Below, piece by piece: positions 43,671 to 54,985 of a DNA stretch of 64,000 nucleotides. Both the position numbers and the translations under genes were made by a program. Position 1 is the first letter of the stretch, and each line of letters begins with the position of its first letter. The DNA lies in assembly GCF_000400465.1 (NCBI RefSeq), contig NW_008806277.1, positions 489,254 to 553,253 on the forward strand. Reading direction: 5' to 3'. The notes under the pieces were generated by a model. That model worked only from the letters and a program-made list of their open reading frames with translations, did not search any database and was not told where the DNA came from. The DNA is from Wallemia ichthyophaga EXF-994 (lineage: Eukaryota; Basidiomycota; Wallemiomycetes; Wallemiales; Wallemiaceae).

Positions 43671-44638
43671 TTAGTTGAAAATGCTTGAGACGACACCAGC
43701 ACCAGCACCGAATCCAACCTGTTTAATATGAAGTGGTTAATAAGGATAAAATGCCAAACAACAAGACTCACACCACCAGCAAACGAGTTACCCATAGTAG
43801 AGCCCAATTTCTTGAACTTGTTGTTTTTCTTTGGATCTTCAGGCTGCTGGACGTAAGTAGAAGGACCAGCGGCAGGTGGAGCAGGAGGTTGAGGGTATTG
43901 CTGGCCAGGTTGAGGATAGCTTTCCGCGTAAGTAGAAGCGCCGTAAGATATACCAGGAGGGCCATTGTAGGAAGGAGGTTGAGCATCCTTCTCCTTCTCA
44001 CCGCCAAATGTAGAGGATGGAGGAGCAGCTGGAGGGAGACTGCGCAGCTGAGGGTTCGCACCAATTCTCTCTACTCTGTTGCTAGGGAAGAGACCCTCTG
44101 CGCCGGTAGATTCACTGCGACCTTTCCACCAATCAGCGTTAACCTCCTCGATAATGTTGATAGTGTCGCCCTTCATAAGACGCAGATCAGAAGCCTCACC
44201 TGAGTAATCCCAGCGCGCAACACACTTTTTCAAAGCTGGGATTGGGGCGGGCATAGGAGCTTGTGGAGGTGGTGGTGGTGGTGGATGGCTGATTTGCTGT
44301 GGCTGGTGGGCGTTGTGGTGGGTGGCTGGGGTTGGATAGACTTGGGGTGGACCTGGTGGACTTGGTAGAGGAGATTCTTTGTTGTTCTTTTGGCTGAGAC
44401 TGCCTCGTCTGCTCATCGTTGGTAAGCTCGCCTGGCTGTTAAACGGAGCCGGCTGGACAGCTAGGCCAGAGGAGGGAACGCCTGATCTTTCAGAGTTAGC
44501 GGTGTTGCTGGATGGATTGGACAGCTTGAGCTTGATCAGCCTGGCGTCGGACGCGTTGAGGACACCTTGAGTCAGCAGGAAATCGACTTGTGCGGATATG
44601 TTGTTGATAATGAAATCGAGGTAGGCGTTTTCAGACAT
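43671..44638 (-). CDS. SH3-domain protein, Lsb1/Pin3-like
   Basis: Two exons, 44638-43772 and 43718-43671, encode 304 aa. After an N-terminal helical segment and a Pro-rich linker (SHPPPPPPPQAP) comes one SH3 domain: KKCVARWDYSGEASDLRLMK, DTINIIEEVNADWWKGR and GLFPSNRVERI. The Pro/Tyr/Gln-rich tail ends in KFKKLGSTMGNSFAGGVGFG and a hydrophobic close SSIFN. This order is that of Lsb1/Lsb2(Pin3)-type proteins, which bind Las17/WASP and influence actin patches and prion-like aggregation. The intron is required for the typical Gly-rich C-terminus. Ortholog identity is inferred from architecture. Confidence 0.88.
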
Positions 44639-44776
44639 ATTCTAATTTACTGTGTGTGTATGCGTAAGCCTATGAAAAGCTGTTGGTCGTCGTAGTAAAG
44701 AATGCATATGCGGCTAGGCTAGCTTCATTCCTACCCGGCACTTAATTTGAAGGCAGAAATATCGAGGACAGTGATA

Positions 44777-46549
44777 ATGGAGAAGCTAATGAACAAATAT
44801 TCAGAACGCAGGGAAGAGCTACTGGGATTTGAAAATAAATTTAAACTCGATTACAGTGAGCAGGATAACATCAAATTTCATCCCGATTACAGTTTCGCCG
44901 TGGAATTCGTGGACCGCGTTAGGTGCTATGAGTGGTACAATCTCTGGTTTAAAGCTCAGCATACAGAAGTAGGGGCCCCATTCCTTGACAGTGAGAATGG
45001 CGTTGCGATGGCCGTTCGGCGCTGATATCAGCCTTTAGCCAAAAACATAATCGCGAAAACGAAGCTGTTTGAATTAATCAAGAAAATGCCCAAAGGCGGT
45101 CTCTTGCACGCCCACACTGATGCATGTGAGTGATGCACTTGCTATAGTCACATGTCTGACCTTTGGATTACTTTGCAATACAGCCGTGCCATTGGGCGAT
45201 GTATTCAAAATAGCTCATAAGTACGGTGCATTTATACAAATCAAGTCCACACATCCTCTCACTCAACACAACATACATTTTGGATTGGCTAAGATTTCGT
45301 TCAGGCCAGCTAATCAAGACAAACTGCCTTCTATAGATGCTAGTGTTATGCTGACTGAAAGCTACGAAACCGGAACTTGGTGCAACTACAATCAACTCGC
45401 TCAACTCGCTCAACACCCCGACAATAACAATATAATACCGTTTATTGAGAAACAGATGCTGATTACTGCAGAAGAAAGCTACATCACGCACAATACAATG
45501 GGCAAGATATGGTCAAAGTTTGGCAGTTGCTTTGGTGTTCTCTCTGGTCTTATAGCATTCGAACCCATCTGGGAAGAATATATAAAGCGACTTGTGCTGA
45601 GATGCGTTGAAGATGGTGTTGGGTATGTAGAAACCAGGTTGCTCTTGATCAACGAGTTGTCTTACGACGTTAACTGCAACCTCCGTTTAACGCGTCGTGA
45701 CTCTATCTTGATTTTCTTACGCGGCGTCGAATCAGCGAAAGATGTACTTCGGGAGGAAGGAAGACTGGATAAATTCTATGGCATAAATATTATATACTGC
45801 ACACTGCGATTCGTCAGTGAAGATGAGTTGTGGAATGCTATGTTAACATGCTTAGACATATACAAGGAGTTCCCAACGCTTATCAAAGGTGGGCGAAGTG
45901 TGATGAGGCGAAACATAAACTCATACTGCTTTGCTTATTAGGATTTGATTTGGTTGGGCATGAGGAGTCACCCTCCGGACACACACTCAACGACTACCTT
46001 GAAACTCTGCTACGCTTCCAGCAAAAGCAAATTGAGGAATTTGGAGATATCAAGATACCTTATGTCTTTCATGCAGGAGAGACACTGCACGATGGGAGTA
46101 TCGTAGATGACAATCTCTATGACGCGCTGTTATTAGGAACGCGAAGGATAGGACACGGTTATAGTCTATACAAGCATCCAACTCTTATGCAGATGTGCAA
46201 AGAGAAAGGAGTTTGTGTAGAGAGCTGTCCAATCTCAAACGAGGTATTGAGATTGACGGGAGGGATTGGAAACCATCCAATCACATGCCTGATAAATCAT
46301 GGAGTACCGGTGACACTATCCAGTGATGATCCTGCGATATTCCAGAACGCCATCTTATCTTATGATTTCTATATGCTAATCAACCACTCAAACAAGACAA
46401 ATCTTGGGACACTCAAGGTACTGGCAAGGAATTCAATAGAGTACTCGCTGATGGATGAGGAAGATAAAAGCAGAGTCAAAGGAAAGTGGGAACAAGATTG
46501 GGAGGAGTATGTTCGCTGGTTGAGAAGACAGGGAGAAGAGTGGAAATGA
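44777..46549 (+). CDS. ADGF/CECR1-type adenosine deaminase
   Basis: Four exons, 44777-44990, 45039-45125, 45184-45888 and 45942-46549, encode 537 aa. The zinc and catalytic motifs of the adenosine deaminase superfamily are all present: MPKGGLLHAHTDA (HxH), PYVFHAGETLHDG, RIGHGYSL and VTLSSDDPAIF. The N-terminal helical region and overall length fit the ADGF branch rather than classical adenine/adenosine deaminases. No signal peptide is visible, unlike many secreted ADGFs, so an intracellular role is possible. What looks like an in-frame TGA (45023-45025) lies inside the first intron. The in-frame TTG at 44747 was not used as a start. Confidence 0.93.
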
Positions 46550-46654
46550 GAGGACAACAAGGAATAAAGAGGCCTACATTCATGTACAGCTGGATTGTAA
46601 ATATTTCATTTTGTAAATACACTCAAACGTATCTTGGTTCAAACAGTCAAGATA

Positions 46655-48461
46655 ATGTCAGTGGCAGCAGCACCACCACCACAGCCAGCGGGCGTGGATG
46701 TAAACAGCAGCTCCTTCAAGGATAAGGTGGGATTTCATTTGCTACCAGCGTGTACATTTCTCATGATCAACTCCAGGGCAAGCCAATGGAAGGTTAGCGA
46801 AGGGAGTTTAGATTGGTTGTAAATTGCTGACGGTGAATTTAGTACGCTTGTCTAATATGACAGCAGCGAAGAGTGTGTACTAGCCAATTGAATCCACTTA
46901 ACTCTAACACCTCCCAGCAATTTCCTCAGTCGTTAGATCTTCACTCGGTCCAAGAGGTCTTGATAAGATGGTGAGCTTAGCTTCTGCTTATTAGCATACT
47001 CTTGCTAATTCGCCCACTCAGATTCAAACTTCAAACGGCGAAGTCATTGTCACAAATGACGGTGCAACCATTCTCAACCACATGGCAGTTCTCCACCCAG
47101 CAGCGCGTATGCTCGTTGAACTCTCAAAAGCTCAAGATGTCGAAGCAGGTGATGGTACAACATCAGTCGTTGTTTTGGCAGGCAGCTTGTTAGGCGCGGC
47201 TGAGAAGATGTTGGGTAAAGGTATACACCCAACTATCATTGCAGAATCATTTCAATCAGCTGCTGCAAAAGCTGTTCAAGTTTTAGAAGAAATTTCCATA
47301 CCAGTTCAGTTAGATGACAGAGACGCGTTGTTGAGAGCTGCTACTACCTCTCTTAACTCGAAGATTGTCTCTCAGTACTCCAACGTACTCGCTCCAATCG
47401 CTGTCGATGCTGTCAGGAAATTAGCTTCCGAGGAGTCCACTAACGTTGATTTGCGCAACATTCGCACCGTAAAGAAGGTCGGTGGTACTATCGATGACAC
47501 TGAACTCGTTGATGGTCTCGCTCTTGAGCAACCTGTTGTTACTTCTGCAGGTGGTCCAACTAGAGTAGAAAAAGCAAAAATTGGTTTGATTCAGTTCCAG
47601 TTGTCGTCACCAAAACCAGATATGGATAACAAGATTGTTGTCAACGATTACAGACAGATGGACAAGATTCTCAAGGAGGAGCGTCAATATTTGTTGAACA
47701 TGTGCAAGAAGATTAAGAAGACAGGTTGTAATGTCTTGTTAGTGCAAAAGTCTATTCTGAGAGATGCTGTCAATGATCTCTCCCTGCACTTCCTCTCAAA
47801 GTTGAAAATTATGGTTGTCAAGGACGTTGAAAGGGATGAGATTGACTTTATTTCAAAGTCTACTGGATGTAAACCAATTGCAGACATTGAACACTTTAGT
47901 GAAGATAAATTAGGACAGGCAGATTTGATTGACGAAGTGCACAAGAATGGTGCTAAATTTGTCAAGATTTCAGGTCTCAAGAATCCAGGTAAGACAGTAT
48001 CGATACTTTGCACTGGTGCAAACAACCTCGTACTTGAAGAGTCACAACGTTCATTACACGACGCTTTGTGTGTTGTTAGATGTTTAGTCAAAAAGAGATT
48101 CCTCATAGCCGGAGGTGGTGCACCAGAGATCCACATTAACAGAAAACTAAGTGAAATCGCCCAGACGCTCAAAGGGATGGAAGCATACTGCTACCATGCT
48201 TTTGCTGAGGCTTTGGAGGTTATACCAACAACACTGGCTGAAAACGCTGGTCTGAACCCTATAGCTATAGTAACGGAATTGAGAAACCGTCAAGCAAAGG
48301 GTGAGATTACGACTGGTATTAATGTAAGAAAGGGTATGGTTAGCGACATTAAGCAGGAAAACGTACTTCAACCACTCTTGGTCACTACAAATGCACTTGA
48401 GCAAGCTACTGAGACTGTTTCACTTTTGTTGCGTATTGATGACTATAGCATTAGTCGTTAG
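46655..48461 (+). CDS. CCT4: Chaperonin CCT subunit delta
   Basis: CCT4 is one of eight subunits of the cytosolic TRiC/CCT ring that folds actin and tubulin. Five exons: 46655-46726, 46777-46792, 46843-46872, 46918-46970 and 47022-48461, 536 aa. The 5' end is cut into very small exons (16 and 30 nt) that restore [20 protein letters not shown] and [20 protein letters not shown]. The ATP-site motifs [10 protein letters not shown] and [20 protein letters not shown] are intact, and [13 protein letters not shown] lies in the equatorial C-terminal half. The last exon shows no breaks. Confidence 0.96.
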
Positions 48462-48550
48462 ATGGTGTTTTTAAGATTTACATTTTGTTATACATTCTAT
48501 TCAATAAACAAAAAGCAAATTATATTATTACATAATTATCATTACATGAG

Positions 48551-50648
48551 TTAATCTGATAAATAAGCAAGTCTGCGAGGAGGTGGAGATTGACTGGAGG
48601 TGGGTGATGCGACGGATGAAGGCGATGAAAAGGAGATTGAGTGGGCTTGTGAGGGTGGAGAGCCATTTGATTGGCTGCCTGCATCGGCATCGCTCTCATC
48701 ACTTTCCTGTTCACTTTCTTCCTGCGGTGGATCATATAACCTTGCTTTGGTGGTAGCGGCGTTGGCACTGGTATTAGTAACAACTTTGGAATTACCCTCG
48801 ACTGGCTCAGGTATGCGTATCTGAGTGAAAAAGAGCTTAAGGTGTGAGTTACCGATATTGCGTATCTTGTACTGATTCATGCGCGGTATGTAGAAACTAC
48901 CACCAAGACTAATATTAAATTCATGGCTTTGATTCAATCCTACTCTTGCAGCACCATCAATAATGTAGAAAACGTAGCAGTTATCATTAGATTCCTTATA
49001 TGGCTTCTCCTTACCTTTATCAATGACCATCACACCAGAGGCCATATGCTCAGGTTCTTGGAATATCTTCTTGAACTCGTATTCTTTTTTCAAATCGTCA
49101 ATCTTTAAGTGTTTTTCCCTATATGCAATATCCCTTTTGATAGTCTTGCCTGATTTATTCTTGACGGGGTAGGATGTGGTTGTGTATTTTTCTAGTGTCT
49201 TGTGCAGCTCTATCTCCTTTTGTTTGTTGTTCCTAGCGGCAGATTGTGCAGCACGCTTCTTACGCTCTTTTAGTGATGTTTGGGTTTGCTGTGTTGATTG
49301 TACTACTGGTGGTGGTGCGATAATATTCCCAGCAAAGTCAGTCCGCTCGAGCGCCCATTCTGCCAGTGGTCGGTGACGGGGACGAGAGGAGCGACGTAGA
49401 GCATCTGCTTCATCGTTGGTTTTATTTGAGGTGGTCTTGGTGACGTTTTTGGAAGTTTCACGAGTGTCAATCTGCCTCCGTTTCTTTTTGTCTATTTTTG
49501 CATCTTCTTTTTTCCTGCTTTCCTCCTGGATGTTATTTTCAGAGTCAGATTCGAGCATATTATCCACGCCATTAGCATATCCGAGTTCAGGTTCAGGTTC
49601 AGGCTGATATTCCTGATCGAGAATGATAGAATCGTCATCGCCACCATCATTGATGTGGATAGGGGCGCGTGGGGGTGATGGGGAATATTGCTGGTCGTAT
49701 TGATCAAGTTGCTCGGGTTGCATAGGGTGTTCAGGCTGTTCAACAGTACTTTCATCACCTTGCTTTCTTTTACCCTTGCTGTGTCTACGTATACGATCTA
49801 AATATTCTTTCTCGTGGTCTTCATGATCAGATGGATCCATGGGGGTTGGTCTGCGCTCTCTAATTTTTTCACCACTCGTCCTTCTATCCTTGCGTTGGTC
49901 GGTGGGAGAGTTTTCAGAGTGAGGTTTCCGTTTCTTGGAGGAGGAAGTGGCACTTTTATCTTTTTTGTCTGTTTTATCTGATTTGTCTTTTTTATCCTTT
50001 TTGACTTTTTTATTAGCAGTACTTGTATCAAAGTTCCTTTTGCGAGACTTTTCAACCTCTCTACGCTCCTCATCAGCTGCATGTTCTTCATCCTGCTGCT
50101 GCTGAATGATCCGATCGTGTTCCATTCTGCGTACGCGCTGGCGACGTTCATTGAGCTCATTGTCTTGATCTTGGTGAGAGAGCTGTCTACTATCTCTGTC
50201 CCTTATCGGTGGTTGGAGGGGCTGTGAAGAGGGAATTTTGTTGTAAAATTGGTAAGTATGAAACTCAGAATCAGAATCAGCATCTTGAGCATCTTGTGCC
50301 TCACGAAGAAGACGTGAAGTGAGGAGAGAGTGTCTGGGTTTGCGATTGGAGTGTTTCATTAACGATCTTGGAGTGACTTGTTCGCTGTTGACGATATCCA
50401 TGGTGGAGTTATTGTTGTTGTTGCTACCACTAGCACTAGCACTATCAGCACCACCACTACCACCACCGCCATTGAAACCCTCTGAAAAGAATTCATCTAG
50501 GTTCTCCAATCCATCGTCATCCTTTGTGACGCTGCCAACGCGAATACCAGTCTTTCTGTAGGTGAATGATTAGACGGATATAGATATATTTATTAGGGAG
50601 TACACACCTCCCAACAACACCGATATCATCATATTTAAATTTAGACAT
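48551..50648 (-). CDS. MIF2: Inner kinetochore protein Mif2/CENP-C
   Basis: CENP-C binds CENP-A nucleosomes and anchors the kinetochore. Two exons: 50648-50608 and 50555-48551, 681 aa. The first exon encodes MSKFKYDDIGVVGR, joined to KTGIRVGSVTKDD, typical of the fungal Mif2 N-terminus. A long charged middle follows. The CENP-C motif appears as RRSSRPRHRPLAEW, close to the yeast RRSKRTRVxPL form. The C-terminal cupin dimerisation domain is recognisable (VMVIDKGKEKPYKESNDNCY, GSFYIPRMNQYKIRNIG, FTQIRIPEP). Beyond it lies a disordered Ser/Glu-rich tail of about 60 residues. It converges on CCT4 and diverges from the thiouridylase gene. Confidence 0.92.
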
Positions 50649-50740
50649 GATAAAAATAAATTTAAATTTATTTTATTTATTTATTTATTTATTCTCAGTT
50701 GATGGTTTATATTCAAGTTGGTTGATAATCTACACACGCT

Positions 50741-51933
50741 ATGTTGGGTAGACTGAGCAGCGCAACCAATCAAAATAAGCGAGGTGGATATTGATTGATT
50801 ATCTGGAATAATCCACTCACAACCCACTCACAGCCATTATTGCAATGTCTGGTGGCGTTGATTCTTCCGTGGCTGCTGCTCTACTATCCCAGCAATCTAG
50901 CTACACTGTACAACCAGTATTCATGCGTAATTGGGATACACGCGATGAATACACACACTCCACTCCCGGTGGTGTTAAAGGTTGTGAATGGGAGATTGAC
51001 TATGCCAATGCAAAAGCTGTATGCACTCATCTAAATCTCCCTCAACCCCAGCTAGTTGATTTATCTAGCGAATATTGGCTTCGTGTTTTCTCTCCCAGTC
51101 TCGATATTTGGCGTAATGGTCAAACTCCAAATCCTGATATCGCATGCAATCGTCATATTAAATTTGATGCTTTGGCACATAAAGTTTTGAAAGGCGATGA
51201 TGACGTACTTGTTACTGGTCATTACGCACAGGTGGACACACTTACTGGCACTCTAAGCAGAGCCGTTGATAGAAATAAAGATCAAAGTTACTACCTTTCT
51301 GCCGTCAACAAAAACATACTAAATAGGGTCCTTCTCCCACTCGGATCACTTCATAAACAACACACGCGCTTTTTAGCTCACTCACTCAACCTCCCTAATG
51401 CCAATAGAGATGAGAGTATGGGTATTTGCTTCATTGGAGAGCGTCGTCATTTTGGTAGTTGGTTGGATGACTATATTCACACCAAAAAAGGCCTCTTCAT
51501 CACCCCACACGGCCATTCCCTCGGTGAGCACAACGGTTTACATCACTATACTATAGGGCAGAAGGCACGCATTGGTGGTGTACCGAAGAAATTATATGTC
51601 GCAGCCAAAAAAGGTAATGACGTCGTCGTAGTAGACTCACCACAACATAACCTCCTTAAATGCAAAACAATAATCACACATGCTGACATTAACTGGTTGG
51701 TTTCCATGGATCATCTCCCAAACACCCCTTTCGAGGCTACTGCACAGGTGAGACATAGACAGCTTGAAAGTAGGTGTACTGTACAAGTAGAGCATGACCA
51801 TTTGATGGTCACTTATCAACATTTTGAAATGGCAGTCGCACCTGGACAAACATGCGCCATTTACATGGGTGATGTGTGTATCGCGAGTGCGACAATAGAC
51901 AAAACAATTAGTGTGGATGGGATATTACATTAA
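50741..51933 (+). CDS. SLM3: Mitochondrial tRNA-specific 2-thiouridylase
   Basis: This MnmA/TRMU enzyme thiolates U34 of mitochondrial tRNAs for Lys, Glu and Gln. Two exons, 50741-50783 and 50834-51933, encode 380 aa. The first exon supplies MLGRLSSATNQNKR, a short basic presequence, joined to AIIAMSGGVDSSVAAALL, the PP-loop. The catalytic cysteines are present in NPDIACNRHIKFDAL and SMGICFIGERRHFGSWLDDY. The C-terminal substrate domain includes HHYTIGQKARIGG. Starting at ATG 50845 would cut into the ATP loop context and lose the presequence. Confidence 0.95.
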
Positions 51934-51939
51934 ATTTTA

Positions 51940-52917
51940 TTACAACTGCAAATACTCTGCTATGAACACCCTCATTATTCCATTCCAGCGTTCCATAGTC
52001 GGTATATCCAGCGCATCTCTGTCATCTTCCGCTTTATGCCATACAGAGGGGAAAGGTGAAGGTATTATGTGTAATATGGGTACCCCTCTGTGTAAGAAAG
52101 GAAGATGGTCATCGCTTACCCCAGATCGAGATGTTGTATTTTTGAAAAAGTTAGATTGAAAATTATTCAGTGTGTCAGATTTAGCAAATTCATTAACACG
52201 CTTTTCAATATCAATTAATCTATCATGCAGCCATTTAGTCGTTGAGAAGTAATTAGGAATAGATGGATTGTTTGCACCTAGCAAATCCAACAAAACCAAA
52301 TGATCAATACGGTCGAGTTGAGTGGGTAGTGGTTTTAGTTTGCGTGGATGTATGCTAGACTCCTGTCTGTCTACATACTCACTATCCAATGTTTCTGCAT
52401 AATGTTTTGCCCCATAGATGCTGTCATCATTCGACCAATTGACGAAAGCTTCTTCACCATCGAAAAAGATGAACTGAAGGGAGAGAGATGAGTCTAATGA
52501 AGACAACAAAGGTGTAAAGTAGTCAGCCAAATCGAGTAATAGTGAGCAGGGGAATGCAGAATCAGTTGCGCCAACAAAGTCAAAATTTTCAAAGAATTTG
52601 CTATCATAGTGAGCGGCGATAGAGAGTGTGTAAGGAGAGAGACGGTTGTGAGTGAAGACAAGATTGTTAAAGTCTTTGGAACCGTGAGGAGTGTTTGCAG
52701 AGAATGAGTCGATGTGTGTGTGCCAATTGAGAGATTTAAAGTGATTTAAAATATAATCAGCCACTTCCTTATTACTTTGTGTACCACTAACTCTGGGTGT
52801 GAGGAGTGTGTCTAAGTGATTCTCGTTGGTGAGTAGATTACCAGATAATAAGTCTACTAAATTAGAAGCCTTGACTAGGAAAATAAAAGTAAAATAAATT
52901 AATAGATGATATTTCAT
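51940..52917 (-). CDS. Glutaminyl-peptide cyclotransferase
   Basis: This M28-type zinc enzyme converts N-terminal Gln or Glu of secretory proteins to pyroglutamate. Single exon, 325 aa, with a hydrophobic signal segment at the N-terminus (MKYHLLIYFTFIFLVKAS). Metal and catalytic motifs are complete: SIAAHYDSKFFENF, FVGATDSAFPCSLLLDLA, LQFIFFDGEEAFVNW and SDDHLPFLHRGVPILHIIPS with a final VWHKAEDD. It likely acts in the secretory pathway. Its start codon lies 49 bp from that of the divergent uL3m gene and its stop lies only 6 bp from the thiouridylase stop. Confidence 0.93.
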   Translation of the reverse strand: MKYHLLIYFTFIFLVKASNLVDLLSGNLLTNENHLDTLLTPRVSGTQSNKEVADYILNHFKSLNWHTHIDSFSANTPHGSKDFNNLVFTHNRLSPYTLSIAAHYDSKFFENFDFVGATDSAFPCSLLLDLADYFTPLLSSLDSSLSLQFIFFDGEEAFVNWSNDDSIYGAKHYAETLDSEYVDRQESSIHPRKLKPLPTQLDRIDHLVLLDLLGANNPSIPNYFSTTKWLHDRLIDIEKRVNEFAKSDTLNNFQSNFFKNTTSRSGVSDDHLPFLHRGVPILHIIPSPFPSVWHKAEDDRDALDIPTMERWNGIMRVFIAEYLQL

Positions 52918-52966
52918 AAAGTGATATTAATTACTAGTGGACGTTGACAACCAACCACCATCAACA

Positions 52967-53767
52967 ATGACTTACAATCCACTCTACCGGAGAACTGGTC
53001 TAATTGGAATAAAACAAGGAATGACCTCAATTTTCAATGAACTTAATCAGCAAATCCCAGTGACTCTAATTAAAATTGATAGAAATCAAGTTAGCGGTGA
53101 TAAGGATGGTTACTTGCAATTGTCTTCTACAGACACTGATAAACTATCTAAACCACTATCAAAGCATTTCCAATCACTCAACATCCACCCAAAGAAACAC
53201 TCAAAAGAATTCAAAGTTTCTAATGAGTCAAAGATTCAAATCGGTACAGAGTTAAGCGCTGCTCACTTTGTACCTGGTCAGTTTGTAGACGTTCAAGCCA
53301 CTAGCAATGGTAAAGGCTTCTCTGGTGTCATGAAAAGACACAACTTCAAAGGATTGAGAGCTACTCACGGTACTTCCATCTCTCACAGGTCACAAGGTAG
53401 TACTGGTGCAAACCAAGACCCAGGTAGAGTCTTCCCTGGTAAGAAAATGGCTGGTAGAATGGGTGGTGAGACTACCACTGTCCAAAACTTGAAAATTGTT
53501 AGAATTGACACTCAAAACAACACTATACTCGTTAAAGGATCTATTCCTGGTAGAGATAATGGTACTATCTACATTAAAGACGCTATAAAGAAGCTCGTGA
53601 TTGATGGTCAAAATAAGTTTAAAAAGCTCGGTTCTCAACCTGAGCACACCTCAAAAGCTCTACCATGGGGCGTTGACACTTTACCTTTCCCTGCAGCCAC
53701 TCAAGAGATGGCTGCATCCTATCCACATATCCTACAAGCTCCAGCTGCCCCCAAAAAGGACGACTGA
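52967..53767 (+). CDS. MRPL9: Mitochondrial ribosomal protein uL3m
   Basis: uL3m helps build the peptidyl transferase centre of the mitochondrial large subunit. Single exon, 266 aa from ATG 52967. The bacterial-type L3 signature is clear: RRTGLIGIKQGMTSIFNE at the N-terminus, GKGFSGVMKRHNFKGLRATH, then SHRSQGSTGANQDPGRVFPG and KKMAGRMGGETTTVQNLKIV. The N-terminus before the L3 domain is very short, so any targeting signal must be compact. An in-frame upstream codon (GTG at 52937) is not an ATG and is ignored. Confidence 0.95.
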   Translation: MTYNPLYRRTGLIGIKQGMTSIFNELNQQIPVTLIKIDRNQVSGDKDGYLQLSSTDTDKLSKPLSKHFQSLNIHPKKHSKEFKVSNESKIQIGTELSAAHFVPGQFVDVQATSNGKGFSGVMKRHNFKGLRATHGTSISHRSQGSTGANQDPGRVFPGKKMAGRMGGETTTVQNLKIVRIDTQNNTILVKGSIPGRDNGTIYIKDAIKKLVIDGQNKFKKLGSQPEHTSKALPWGVDTLPFPAATQEMAASYPHILQAPAAPKKDD

Positions 53768-53859
53768 GTCAGGTGTATTTAGAGCATTATTTAGAGCATG
53801 AAAATATACATATTAAACGTAATATTGAGGATTAATATTCGCATATATAACTCAACAAT

Positions 53860-54957
53860 CTACCACTGCTTTGCGTACTCTTCTAATGATAAGAAGGTGT
53901 CAACTGCAGTTTGCTCCTGCGAAAAGAAAGTTTGTGCTAGCACTGTTTTTGCTTTATCATTTGCGAATCTGTGTCTGTGTATAGACTTTCCCTTGCCTTT
54001 TTCACCAACAGGTACATTCTTCTTGACTGTTTCGTTGTCACCAAGACGCTCGTGTAATGCATCGACGAAATCTTGATTGGTCACCATAGCTCTGTCGCTA
54101 GCACTGATGAAGCGCTCTCCACCGGCACGAGGAACAGTCATTGCGAGAACGTGTGTGTTAGCAACATCCCTCACATCGACAACATTGGACATTGGTTCGA
54201 TGAGTTTATCACCATTCGCATCCTTGAGTTCACCACTAAAGAGTTGGTAGAAACGAGAAATACTAGTGTTGAGCTTGTCTTCTGAGGGAATGTCGTGAAT
54301 GCAAGGACCGAGAATGAGTGGTGGTGCTATTGTCGCTAAATCGAATGAAGGCTTCTCCTTATCGATGAAATCCCAAGAAGCACGCTCAGCTAGAGTCTTT
54401 GAAGCCATGTAAAAGTCGAGTCTTGAAGCCTCGCGACCTTTCTCGTTGACTTGTGCAGGTGAGTGCTCGTTCCACCACTCCTCATTGTACACCGTAGGAG
54501 TATCACGAGGCATCATAACGCTAGCTACGGAGGAAGTGATGACTACCCTCTGCACTGACTTGTTGTGCTTATGTGCGCTGCGCAGGATGTTCACTGTACC
54601 CTCTACAGCTGGTTTGATAAGCTCGTCTGGATCCTCTGCGTTGAAATGGAATGGTGAAGCCGTGTGCATGATTCCATCCACTCCCTTAACAGCCTCGTCG
54701 AACGCATCGGGTGCTTCGATATCCTCGACTATCACATACTCAAATTTACCGCCACCGCCACTGACCTCATTCAGCTTACGCACGAGATAATCACCTTTCG
54801 CGGTGCTTCTCACAGTCGTGCGCACGTGGAATCCGGCGATGAGGAGCGCATGGCATACATGTGAGCCAACGAAGCCACTACCACCGCTTACTAGAATTTT
54901 ACCTTGATGTACTGCAGGCATTAGATGATGATTGTAATTGAACAAGGCAAAAGCCAT
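53860..54957 (-). CDS. NAD(P)-dependent aldehyde/ketone reductase, Gre2/dihydroflavonol-reductase-like
   Basis: This is an extended short-chain dehydrogenase/reductase. Single exon, 365 aa from ATG 54957 or 353 aa from ATG 54921. The NAD(P)-binding loop is KILVSGGSGFVGSHVCHALL. The family pattern continues with IMHTASPFHFNAEDPDELIK, RVVITSSVASVMMPR and the catalytic YMASKTLAERASWDF (YxxxK). Gre2-type enzymes reduce methylglyoxal and related carbonyls. The substrate here is unknown. The ATG at 54921 (MPAVHQGKILVSGG) is the likelier start, because the motif begins soon after it. Confidence 0.88.
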   Translation of the reverse strand: MAFALFNYNHHLMPAVHQGKILVSGGSGFVGSHVCHALLIAGFHVRTTVRSTAKGDYLVRKLNEVSGGGGKFEYVIVEDIEAPDAFDEAVKGVDGIMHTASPFHFNAEDPDELIKPAVEGTVNILRSAHKHNKSVQRVVITSSVASVMMPRDTPTVYNEEWWNEHSPAQVNEKGREASRLDFYMASKTLAERASWDFIDKEKPSFDLATIAPPLILGPCIHDIPSEDKLNTSISRFYQLFSGELKDANGDKLIEPMSNVVDVRDVANTHVLAMTVPRAGGERFISASDRAMVTNQDFVDALHERLGDNETVKKNVPVGEKGKGKSIHRHRFANDKAKTVLAQTFFSQEQTAVDTFLSLEEYAKQW

Positions 54958-54985
54958 GATATCACTTCAGACCCCAACAGTCATC

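Noticed and set aside
45001-45025. In-frame TGA apparently truncating the adenosine deaminase
   Set aside because: It lies inside a 48-nt intron (44991-45038, gtgaga...tttag); removing it restores the family sequence.
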